Below are positions 1-6,280 of a stretch of DNA of 7,008 nucleotides, piece after piece. Below the pieces are notes generated by a model. The model was not told the origin of the DNA, did no database searches, and worked only from the letters and a program-made list of their open reading frames with translations. A program made the position numbers and the translations under genes. Position 1 is the stretch's first letter. Each line of letters starts with the position of its first letter. Source of the stretch: DATKDU01 sp035512595 (GTDB lineage Bacteria; Planctomycetota; Planctomycetia; Pirellulales; Pirellulaceae); the NCBI GenBank assembly GCA_035512595.1, contig DATKDU010000329.1:1-7008 (forward strand). Reading direction: 5' to 3'.

Positions 1-209
1 GATCGGCACTTATCGCCCGCAACGGGGCCGGCGAAGCTGCCGGCGGCGCAAGTCGCTTGCTGACTGGAACATACGTTCACGTTCCGGCGAGCGTGCCGAG
101 CGAGCACCGCTTATTAAAGAAAAAAAGGGTCGAAATCGCAAAGCACGCTGCAGCAAGGACTTAAGTGCAACATATAAACCAAAATAAATGCTCAAATCGC
201 TTATCGGTT

Positions 210-237
210 GGCAGGCCCGGGCGTGGGGTGGCCTGCC
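210..237. repeat. 8-bp GC-rich inverted repeat (hairpin)
   Basis: GGCAGGCC at 210-217 is the exact reverse complement of GGCCTGCC at 230-237, with a 12-base loop between them. Neither side is followed by a run of T on the strand that would be transcribed, so it does not look like a standard intrinsic terminator. It could be a structured RNA element or chance in GC-rich DNA. Confidence 0.35.
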
Positions 238-356
238 TGTGGCTTGTTCCCGGATCGATGTCGTGCACGTCGTGTCGACTTTTGTCCAAACGACCCCACT
301 CCGGGATCCAACCGAGCCACGCCTAAACGCGCTATAATGACGCGGCGTCCCGAAAT

Positions 357-396
357 GACTTACGACGGGCTGCCGCAGGGCGTGCTGCTGTAAGTC
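357..396. repeat. Inverted repeat GACTTAC/GTAAGTC downstream of the oxidoreductase gene
   Basis: GACTTAC at 357-363 is exactly complementary to GTAAGTC at 390-396, and both sides extend by G-T pairs (356/397 and 364/389). The 26 bases between the arms are GC-rich and contain a smaller GCC/GGC stem. A third copy of GTAAGTC lies at 444-450. The element is about 110 bases past the stop codon of the minus-strand oxidoreductase and might lie in its 3' region. No T run follows on either strand. Confidence 0.25.
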
Positions 397-502
397 GTGT
401 AGACAAAATAGGTTGCGTTCCTGCCTTGCCTCGCACGCTCGCCGTAAGTCTCGATTGAGGGGTGCGCAAACGCGCTATCAACCCAGTTGCGACAGGCCGC
501 TG

Positions 503-2140
503 CTAGCTGTCCCGCAGGATCTCCTCGGCCGCGTTCCGCCCGCAAGCGCCGAGCACGCCGCCGCCGGGGTGCGACGCCGCTCCGCAGAGGTACAGCCCAG
601 CAATCGGCGTGCGATGGTCGGCCCAGCCGGGGACGGGGCGCATCGCAAAGAGCTGATGCGGGATCATCGCCCCCTGCATGATATTGCCGCCGGTCAGGCC
701 GAACGTCCGCTCCAAATCGAGCGGGCTGTGGATCTGCCGGTGCAAAACGGCGCCGGGCACGTTGGGCGCATAGCGGCCGAGCAGCTCGAGGCACCGGTCG
801 GCAAAGTCCTCCTTGATGTCGTCCCAGTGTTTGCCGCCGGCCAGACGATAGGGCGCGTACTGGACGAACAGGTTCATCACGTGCCGGCCTTCAGGGGCCA
901 GCGTCCGATCGACGCTGGAGGGGAGCGTGACTTCCAGCACCGGCTCGCGGCTGGGAATGCCGTACTTGGCGTCGTCGAAGGCCCGCTCGATGTAGTCGAG
1001 GGTCGGGGAGATGTGGATCGTGCCGCGATGATGGGGCGCGACCGACGTGCCGGGAAGGCAAGTGAAGCTGGGGAGTTCCGAGAGCGCGACGTTGATCTTC
1101 GCCGAGGCGGACGCGTAGTCGATCCGCGCCACCGCGCGGCGGAAGTCGGCCGGCAGGTCTTCAGGAGCGAGGAACCGCTCGAAGGTCAAATGGGCATCGA
1201 CGCTGGAGGCAACGATGGGCGCGTCGAGGATCGAATCGTCTTCGAGCGCCACGCCGCAGGCGCGACCCTTGTGGACGAGGATCTGCTTCACCGGCGATTC
1301 GCGGCGGATCTCCACGTGCAGGTCGCGGCAAGCAGCTTCCAGCGCGGCGGCCAATCCTCCCATGCCCCCTTGCACGTAGCCCCACACGCCGCGTGCTCCA
1401 CCGGCCTCCCCCATGACGTGGTGCAAAAGGACGTAGGCCGTGCCGGGATAGGACGGCGAGGCAAACGCACCGATGACGCCGTCGGTGGCCAACGTCGCCC
1501 GCAAGGTCTCCGACTCAAACCACCGATCGAGAAACGGGCGGGCCGCACCGGCGAGCAGCTCGATCGCTTCGGGCAGGTCTCCGCCGAGGTCCCCAATCGC
1601 CCGGTAAATTTCCAGCAGCTTGCCGCCGTCGCGAAGCTTCTTCGCCAGGCCGACCCTGCGCCACTCGCTGGGCAGTGGCAGCGGATCGGGAGCGGAGCGG
1701 GAGAAGGTCGGCTCGATGGCGGCGGCAACGCGCTCCAGAAGCTGGTTGTAGGCCGGGTAGTTCTCCGCATCGAGCTGGCTGAACTTGGCGATCTCGCGGC
1801 AGGTCATTCGCTGGTCGGGTCCCATCAGAAGCGAGCGGCCATCGAGCAGCGGCGTGAAGCTCGACGGATCGCGGGGCAGGATCGACAGCCCGTATTGCTT
1901 GAGCTTCAGCTCGCGGATGATCTCCGGCCGGAACAGGCTGATGACGTACGACGCGACGCTGATCTTGAAGCCGGGCCACAGTTCCTCAGTCGCCGAGCAG
2001 CCTCCCAGGACGTGACGCCGCTCCAGCACGCAGACGCTCTTGCCGGCCTTGGCGAGGTAGGCCGCCGCGACCAGACCGTTGTGCCCGCCGCCGATGACGA
2101 GGCAATCGTAGGAGCGCCGGGGGGAAGGAGATGAGTGCAT
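503..2140 (-). CDS. FAD-dependent oxidoreductase, phytoene dehydrogenase/PYROXD2-like (COG1233)
   Basis: Predicted soluble flavoprotein of 545 residues in the amine-oxidase/phytoene-desaturase superfamily. The N terminus carries a Rossmann dinucleotide-binding motif: V-I-G-G-G-H-N-G at residues 15-22, with the acidic ribose-binding residue E40 in the segment VLERR. A GG turn follows at 46-47 (VLGGCSA). A GGMGGL segment lies at 258-263. The C terminus has the second FAD-contacting block, GLYLCGAASHPGGG at 515-528, followed by a final helix. Family members oxidise or isomerise carotenoid-like or other polyunsaturated substrates; the substrate here cannot be told from sequence, and no carotenoid genes are nearby. 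I chose ATG at 2140 because family members begin only a few residues before the Rossmann motif. The open frame continues upstream to 2299, but those 53 extra codons have no family resemblance and occupy the divergent promoter region. There is no clear Shine-Dalgarno site. Family assignment is firm; the precise reaction is unknown. Confidence 0.93.
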   Translation of the reverse strand: MHSSPSPRRSYDCLVIGGGHNGLVAAAYLAKAGKSVCVLERRHVLGGCSATEELWPGFKISVASYVISLFRPEIIRELKLKQYGLSILPRDPSSFTPLLDGRSLLMGPDQRMTCREIAKFSQLDAENYPAYNQLLERVAAAIEPTFSRSAPDPLPLPSEWRRVGLAKKLRDGGKLLEIYRAIGDLGGDLPEAIELLAGAARPFLDRWFESETLRATLATDGVIGAFASPSYPGTAYVLLHHVMGEAGGARGVWGYVQGGMGGLAAALEAACRDLHVEIRRESPVKQILVHKGRACGVALEDDSILDAPIVASSVDAHLTFERFLAPEDLPADFRRAVARIDYASASAKINVALSELPSFTCLPGTSVAPHHRGTIHISPTLDYIERAFDDAKYGIPSREPVLEVTLPSSVDRTLAPEGRHVMNLFVQYAPYRLAGGKHWDDIKEDFADRCLELLGRYAPNVPGAVLHRQIHSPLDLERTFGLTGGNIMQGAMIPHQLFAMRPVPGWADHRTPIAGLYLCGAASHPGGGVLGACGRNAAEEILRDS

Positions 2141-2186
2141 TGGCGGACCCAGAAGTCGGATGGAGAACGTCGAGAGCGTAGGGATT

Positions 2187-2294
2187 ATGACGAAAATGCC
2201 GGCTCGGCGACTGGTCGAGGTGAATCCACCCAGGGTAGCGGAAGTTGCTCGCCGCCGGGCCGGCCTGACGGAAGAACGCATCCTAGATTTGTAA
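2187..2294 (+). CDS. Possible 35-codon leader ORF upstream of the kinase-tubulin gene
   Basis: An uninterrupted frame from ATG at 2187 to TAA at 2292-2294 encodes a basic 35-residue peptide beginning MTKMPARRL. It ends with a charged, helix-like segment (RVAEVARRRAG, then LTEERILDL). A weak purine-rich AGGG lies about three bases before the ATG, which is too close for a good ribosome site. It ends 102 bases before the kinase-tubulin start and lies ahead of the palindrome and hairpin there, which would suit a leader peptide. No family is recognised. It is short enough to occur by chance in GC-rich DNA, so confidence is low. It also overlaps the likely promoter region of the opposite-strand oxidoreductase. 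Confidence 0.15.
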   Translation: MTKMPARRLVEVNPPRVAEVARRRAGLTEERILDL

Positions 2295-2324
2295 GCCAAA
2301 CTTCGTAGGAGAAGTACAGCCGGA

Positions 2325-2340
2325 GCGGACGATCGTCCGC
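2325..2340. promoter_or_regulatory. Perfect 16-bp palindrome, candidate operator
   Basis: GCGGACGATCGTCCGC reads identically on both strands across all 16 positions and ends 56 bases before the kinase-tubulin ATG. A perfect palindrome in a divergent spacer is the usual form of a site for a dimeric repressor or activator. As RNA it could form a six-pair stem with a GAUC loop. No cognate regulator is encoded in the window. The structure is seen directly; the regulatory role is inferred. Confidence 0.4.
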
Positions 2341-2359
2341 GTGGGGCTTCACGGGATAG

Positions 2360-2382
2360 CCGCGGCCAGTGGTCGCGGTTTT
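2360..2382 (+). promoter_or_regulatory. Terminator-like hairpin in the kinase-tubulin leader
   Basis: CCGCGGCC at 2360-2367 pairs with GGTCGCGG at 2371-2378, giving eight pairs with one G-U and a three-base AGT loop. TTTT follows immediately at 2379-2382, then ATA. This has the form of a short intrinsic terminator, yet its T run ends 14 bases before the ATG at 2397. It could be an attenuator, a stop for transcripts entering from upstream, or a structure that limits ribosome access to a start with no Shine-Dalgarno site. Chance formation in GC-rich sequence is possible, and the T run is short. TTTATA or TATACA here could alternatively belong to a -10 element for a very short leader. Confidence 0.35.
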
Positions 2383-2396
2383 ATACAGGCGTCATC

Positions 2397-5300
2397 ATGC
2401 CGCAAGGGATGTCGGTCAGTCCGCAGCGTTCGATGGAGCCCATTCCGGGCTACCGGCTCTACGAGCGCGTCGGTGCGGGCGGCTACGGCGAGGTCTGGTC
2501 GGCGGAGGCGCCCGGCGAGCTGGTCAAGGCGGTCAAGTTCGTCTACGGCTATCTCAACGAAGAGCGGGCCAGCCGGGAGATGAAGGCCCTGCAGCGGATC
2601 AAAGGGGTTCGCCATCCGTTCATTCTGTCGCTGGAACGAATCGAGATCGTCGATGGGCACCTGCTGATCGTTACAGAGCTTGCCGACTGCTCGCTCAAGG
2701 ATCGGTTCGAAGTCTGCCACCAGGCAGGGCAGCCGGGCATCCCGCGCGAAGAGCTGCTGTCCCACCTCCGCGACGCGGCGGACGCCCTGGACTACATGAA
2801 CACGCAGCACGGGCTGCAACACCTGGACGTCAAGCCGGAGAATTTGCTGCTGGTCGGCGGCCGCATCAAAGTGGCGGACTTCGGCCTGGTGAAGGACATG
2901 GAGGAGACGAGCGCGTCGATGATGGGGGGACTGACCCCGCTCTACGCCCCACCCGAGGTGTTTGACGGCCGCCCCAGCCGCCGCAGCGATCAGTACAGCC
3001 TGGCCATCGTCTACCAGGAGATGCTCACCGGCGTGCTCCCCTTTCCCGGCAAGACGGCCGCCCAATTAGCCGCCCAGCACCTCAGCGCTCAGCCGCGGCT
3101 CAACAATCTCTCGGAGGAAGACCGCGGCGTCATTGCCCGGGCCCTGGCCAAGAATCCTGAGGATCGTTTCGCCAACTGCCGCGAGCTGGTCAACACGCTC
3201 ATCCACGGCGGCCGGCCACCGAACGCGGATCAGAGAGCGGGACACGCCGGCGCAGCCAAGCCGAATACCGGTGCGTTCGCACTGCCGGTGCCGGGGGCCA
3301 TGACGAACGAGGCAGGCGGGGATGGCCAGGGTGGACTGGGCGGGGTGACCGAAGTCCGTCCCATCCGCGTCCCCGACGATATGCTGCGGGATGCGGAAAT
3401 CGCCAATCAGACCGCGGTCCTCGCGCGGGACGGCCGCGATGCCGAGGCCGAAGCGTCGCTGCGCCAGTCGTCGGTCGGGTTCCCCCAGGGACGGCAGCGG
3501 TTCAGCGACGATGTTCGCCAGTCGGTCGTCGGCAACGTCGAACCCGATCGGTCGGCACTGTGGTCCGCCGCCGAGCGCCGCGAGGTGACCGATCTCCCTC
3601 CGCTGGAGGTGGACTTGAGCGGGTGGCAGCCGGTGCCGACGTTTTTCGTGGGGCTCGGCGGAACGGCGGGCCGCACCCTCCAGCGACTGCGGCGAAAGCT
3701 GGATGATCGGTTTGGCAGTCAGCGGGGAGCCCTGTTCCCCATGTTCTTTCTGGAAACCGACCAGAAGGACGCGATGCGGGCCACGCACGGCGATGACGGA
3801 GCACCGCTCAGCGCGCAGGAGGTGCTGACCATTCCGCTCCGCAAGAGTCAAGACTACCGGGCCGATTCGAATCGGCACTTGGAATGGCTCAGCCGCCGCT
3901 GGCTTTACAACATTCCCCGTTCGCAGCAGACGGAAGGGGTTCGCCCCCTGGGCCGGCTGGCACTTGTGGATCATGCCGACGACGTCCGCCGGCAGCTCCG
4001 CGCCGTCCTGCAATCATTCCTCAAGTCGCTGGCCGCTGGGCGGGATGCCGGCCAGCCGCCGGAGGTGCGAATCGTGGTGGTCGGCTCGATTTCCGGCGCG
4101 ACCGCCGGCGGGGCGATTGCCGACGTCGCGTTTTTGCTGCGGCAGCTTCTCGATCAGCAGCAGGCGACGGGCGAGATCATGCTGGTGCTGACTCACAGCA
4201 CCTGCCGCCAGGCGGCGGCGCAACAACTGGCGCAGGTCAATGCGTACGTGACGCTGGCCGAGTTGAACCAGTGCCTGAAGCCGGGGGGCGTCTATCCCGG
4301 CGATCAGTCGCTCAAGGTCGATCCTCGCGCTGGAACGGCCGCCGGGATAAACAGTGCCTACCTGGTGCATATGGGGAGCGAGCTCTCCAACGAGCAGTTC
4401 GACGCCGGCTGCGAGCGAGTGGCCGAGTTCCTGTTCGTCGATGCGGGGACGCCGGGGGGCGGATACCTCCGCGCCTGTCGCCAGGAGCCGATCGAGGAAA
4501 GCGATACTTGCAGCGGGGAGTTCCATCTTCGCAGTTTTGGCCTCTGCCGCGTTGGATTTACGGGAGATAGATTGCTCGACAAAAAGGTCGATCAACTGTG
4601 CTCCCGCGTGGTCCGGCGCTGGCTGGGCGAGCCGAAGCGTGTGGATGGGAAGCAGTCGATCCGATTGCTCTCGCCGCTGGCCGCCGGGCCGAAGAACGAA
4701 GCCGCCGATCGTGACGCCGCCATCGACGCCCGCGCGGCCCAGGAGGCGCAGGCCTGCGGACTGGATTCCGACACCCTGCTGCGGCACGCCTACCAGGCGG
4801 CAGAAAAGGAGCTTGGCACCGACGCCCTTTCGTACTTCCGCAAGTTGATGTGGGGCGTGGCCCGCTCACGCGGAGAGGGACCTTATCCGGTCGATCAATG
4901 CCTGGCGGCACTCGACAACCTGTTCGGACCGCGGCATTTGGAGGTCGGCATGGCCGCGCTCAAGGTCGCGCCGCTGCCGGCTGCCCTCAACGAGCGGATC
5001 AAGTCGGTGATCGTTCAGATCGGCGGCGTGCTGCAACTGAACATGGTGACGCTGGCCGACGATACCAACCTGCGCCTGTACGGCGCGCAGCGGGTGGTGA
5101 AGTGGATCAGCCAGCACCTCAAGGGGCTGGCGGAGCGCTTTCACGAGATGCGGGCGCAGGTCACCGCGCAAATGGACCAGATGGGGCAGCAGATCATGCA
5201 GGCCGCGGGGCTCGATCCGCGCGGACGCGGCAAGGGCTCGTCCAAGACTCCTTCGCACGTGCTGGAAGGGATGCTGGTGCAGTACGCCCAGATGCGGCTG

Positions 5301-6059
5301 ATGCAACTCGCTGGCGAGTCAGCCGCCCAGTTGTCGTTGGGCGCTCAGGGTTTTGTCGCCGCCGCGGGCGATAAGATCGTGGAGTTGTCGCGGGAAGTGC
5401 GCTGCCTGATTTCTCAATTCGGGCAGGATGAAGACCTCGACGACTTCGATATGCCTCCCCCCGGCGACGATCCGCTGGCCGGCCTGCGGCAGGGGGTCGT
5501 CGAGTCGCTAGCGGAGCAGATCGAGTCGCTCGCCCAGGGACTGGACCAGCAGATTTGTGCGTCGGTGTTCAAGGCCAATGGCTTCCGCCGCACGATCCTG
5601 CAAGGGGGACAGCAGCGCGACGAGCTGATCGGGCTGCTCAAGCGGGAGGCGCGCAGGCAACTGCTGGCCCACGTGCAGACCGCCGACATCGCCTCGATGT
5701 TGATGGGCCCGCAGGAGCACGACGGCGGCAATCCGGTGCAGCAGCTCACGGCCCAGGCACAGCCGTGGCTGCAGCGCGCCGGCGGAAAGCGCCGGCTGAT
5801 CTGCGTCGTGCCAGAGGCCTCGCATTCGGGCTGCGGCGCCGAGGCGATGAAGACGATCGTGGGTCCGGAAGTGTTTCAAGAGTCGCCGGCGGTGGTCGGC
5901 GATGCCACCGGCGATTTGGTGTTCTGTTTTGAGCTGGCCGGAATTCCCATCTCCCATGCGGCAGCCGCCCTCATCGATCACCGGCCCGATTACGCCGACT
6001 TGGCCTACCGGCTGCATTGCCGATCGGACATCGTCTGGCAGGCACTGCCGCCGCGGTAA
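2397..6059 (+). CDS. Ser/Thr protein kinase fused to a tubulin/FtsZ-like domain
   Basis: Predicted 1220-residue cytoplasmic protein with no signal peptide or membrane segment. Residues 19-270 form a eukaryote-like Ser/Thr kinase. They include the glycine-rich loop GAGGYGEV (26-33), ATP-binding lysine K47 in AVKF, a likely helix-C glutamate E61, the catalytic loop H142-L-D144-V-K146-P-E-N149, D161-F-G163, an APE variant APPE (184-187), D198 in SDQYS, and R257. The kinase should therefore be active, but it is non-RD because the usual arginine is L143. Residues about 271-410 are a Gly/Ala-rich linker. Residues 411-730 resemble the Tubulin_2 family: a first strand and glycine loop VGLGGTAGRTL (418-428), FFLETD (450-455), the signature-like loop GSISGATAGG (563-572), MLVLTHST (595-602) and the helix NAYVTLAEL (615-623). 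The rest (731-1220) is mostly helical and Gln-rich with an acidic linker (1011-1025), ends in an unassigned mixed segment, and has no recognised family. In-frame alternative starts are ATG at 2409 and 2433; all lie before the kinase and none has a good ribosome site. The gene is apparently monocistronic. Likely role: signalling coupled to a GTP-dependent cytoskeletal or switch module; target and stimulus unknown. Confidence 0.92.
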   Translation: MPQGMSVSPQRSMEPIPGYRLYERVGAGGYGEVWSAEAPGELVKAVKFVYGYLNEERASREMKALQRIKGVRHPFILSLERIEIVDGHLLIVTELADCSLKDRFEVCHQAGQPGIPREELLSHLRDAADALDYMNTQHGLQHLDVKPENLLLVGGRIKVADFGLVKDMEETSASMMGGLTPLYAPPEVFDGRPSRRSDQYSLAIVYQEMLTGVLPFPGKTAAQLAAQHLSAQPRLNNLSEEDRGVIARALAKNPEDRFANCRELVNTLIHGGRPPNADQRAGHAGAAKPNTGAFALPVPGAMTNEAGGDGQGGLGGVTEVRPIRVPDDMLRDAEIANQTAVLARDGRDAEAEASLRQSSVGFPQGRQRFSDDVRQSVVGNVEPDRSALWSAAERREVTDLPPLEVDLSGWQPVPTFFVGLGGTAGRTLQRLRRKLDDRFGSQRGALFPMFFLETDQKDAMRATHGDDGAPLSAQEVLTIPLRKSQDYRADSNRHLEWLSRRWLYNIPRSQQTEGVRPLGRLALVDHADDVRRQLRAVLQSFLKSLAAGRDAGQPPEVRIVVVGSISGATAGGAIADVAFLLRQLLDQQQATGEIMLVLTHSTCRQAAAQQLAQVNAYVTLAELNQCLKPGGVYPGDQSLKVDPRAGTAAGINSAYLVHMGSELSNEQFDAGCERVAEFLFVDAGTPGGGYLRACRQEPIEESDTCSGEFHLRSFGLCRVGFTGDRLLDKKVDQLCSRVVRRWLGEPKRVDGKQSIRLLSPLAAGPKNEAADRDAAIDARAAQEAQACGLDSDTLLRHAYQAAEKELGTDALSYFRKLMWGVARSRGEGPYPVDQCLAALDNLFGPRHLEVGMAALKVAPLPAALNERIKSVIVQIGGVLQLNMVTLADDTNLRLYGAQRVVKWISQHLKGLAERFHEMRAQVTAQMDQMGQQIMQAAGLDPRGRGKGSSKTPSHVLEGMLVQYAQMRLMQLAGESAAQLSLGAQGFVAAAGDKIVELSREVRCLISQFGQDEDLDDFDMPPPGDDPLAGLRQGVVESLAEQIESLAQGLDQQICASVFKANGFRRTILQGGQQRDELIGLLKREARRQLLAHVQTADIASMLMGPQEHDGGNPVQQLTAQAQPWLQRAGGKRRLICVVPEASHSGCGAEAMKTIVGPEVFQESPAVVGDATGDLVFCFELAGIPISHAAAALIDHRPDYADLAYRLHCRSDIVWQALPPR

Positions 6060-6072
6060 CGCGGCCCTGGGC

Positions 6073-6096
6073 ATTGCCGGGATTTCCTCTGGCAAT
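6073..6096 (+). repeat. Hairpin just after the kinase-tubulin stop codon
   Basis: ATTGCC at 6073-6078 pairs exactly with GGCAAT at 6091-6096, extended inward by three pairs of which two are G-U, leaving a six-base loop. It begins 13 bases after the stop codon. The following sequence has only scattered T's, so by itself it is a weak terminator. It may stabilise the 3' end of the transcript. Confidence 0.3.
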
Positions 6097-6120
6097 TCTC
6101 CATCTTGTCTGGCTGACCCG

Positions 6121-6161
6121 AGTTCGGGAATTTGGCAGATAGTTGGGAAATTTCCTGAACT
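6121..6161. repeat. 10-bp imperfect inverted repeat containing a 10-bp palindrome
   Basis: AGTTCGGGAA at 6121-6130 pairs with TTCCTGAACT at 6152-6161, with one G-U pair and a 21-base loop. The right arm overlaps a perfect palindrome, GGAAATTTCC, at 6146-6155. The element lies between convergent genes, inside the 3' region of the kinase-tubulin transcript. Function is unknown. Confidence 0.3.
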
Positions 6162-6225
6162 GCTACTTGAAATCGGCCCAGGTCGCGGTAGCATGATCCA
6201 CGGCCGTGCAATGCGGCCAATCTTC

Positions 6226-6268
6226 GGCTCGGCGCATGTCCTGCCCCCATGTGCCGAGCCACTTTTTT
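6226..6268 (+). terminator. Strong Rho-independent terminator of the kinase-tubulin gene
   Basis: GGCTCGGCGCATG at 6226-6238 pairs with CATGTGCCGAGCC at 6248-6260, giving a 13-pair stem with a single G-U and a nine-base loop. After AC comes a run of six T's at 6263-6268. This is a textbook intrinsic terminator for plus-strand transcription, 166 bases past the stop codon. In the minus direction the stem is not followed by a T run, so it is not an obvious standard terminator for the convergent bpt gene. It separates the two converging transcription units. Confidence 0.88.
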
Positions 6269-6280
6269 GCGCTTGGGTCC

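Larger units (their letters stand above)
1..502. other. Intergenic stretch with no supported gene
   Basis: I find no convincing coding region here. The short open frames have no recognisable motifs and unusual composition. The stretch holds an AT-rich patch at about 110-200, including seven consecutive A's at 120-126. It also holds a GC-rich inverted repeat at 210-237, an 11-base direct repeat (325-335 and 468-478) and a 7-base inverted repeat (357-363 with 390-396). The right part is the region downstream of the minus-strand oxidoreductase, so it may contain that gene's 3' untranslated region, but I see no hairpin followed by a T run on that strand. Whatever gene lies to the left is outside the window. 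Confidence 0.6.
2141..2396. promoter_or_regulatory. Divergent intergenic region between oxidoreductase and kinase-tubulin gene
   Basis: This 256-bp spacer must hold the start signals for both divergent genes. On the minus strand, CATAAT (plus coordinates 2184-2189) resembles a -10 box upstream of the oxidoreductase, but I find no good -35 match at the expected spacing. On the plus side the spacer contains a 16-bp palindrome (2325-2340) and a terminator-like hairpin (2360-2382). Neither start codon has a clear Shine-Dalgarno sequence. The assignment as a regulatory region is inferred from gene orientation; the exact promoters are not identified. Confidence 0.5.

Noticed and set aside
27..44. 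GCCGGC repeated with a six-base gap near the left edge
   Set aside because: A six-base self-complementary GC motif occurring twice is common in DNA of this composition, and no T run or gene boundary accompanies it.
116..128. A-rich run that would be a T run of a minus-strand terminator
   Set aside because: The bases just right of it (128-165) do not form a stable stem, so the hairpin required for an intrinsic terminator is missing.
10..195. A 61-codon minus-strand frame near the left edge
   Set aside because: No ribosome site, no recognisable motif, and the Arg-rich product looks like chance. It cannot be excluded, but there is no positive support.
333..338. TATAAT matching a consensus -10 box on the plus strand
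   Set aside because: No -35-like sequence lies 15-19 bases upstream, and the only sequence it could drive runs antisense into the oxidoreductase gene.
413..2134. A 573-codon plus-strand open frame
   Set aside because: It is entirely antisense to the oxidoreductase, whose FAD motifs are clear. Its product has no recognisable domain and is rich in Arg, Gly and Val, as expected from a shadow frame in GC-rich DNA.
2141..2299. 53-codon N-terminal extension of the oxidoreductase starting at 2299
   Set aside because: The extension has no resemblance to the family, does not look like a signal peptide, and would consume most of the divergent promoter region. ATG at 2140 puts the Rossmann motif at the usual distance.
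2349..3065. A 238-codon minus-strand open frame, with similar ones at 3066-4013, 4014-4787 and 5508-6194
   Set aside because: All lie opposite the kinase-tubulin gene, lack family motifs, and follow the stop-poor frame pattern of GC-rich coding DNA.
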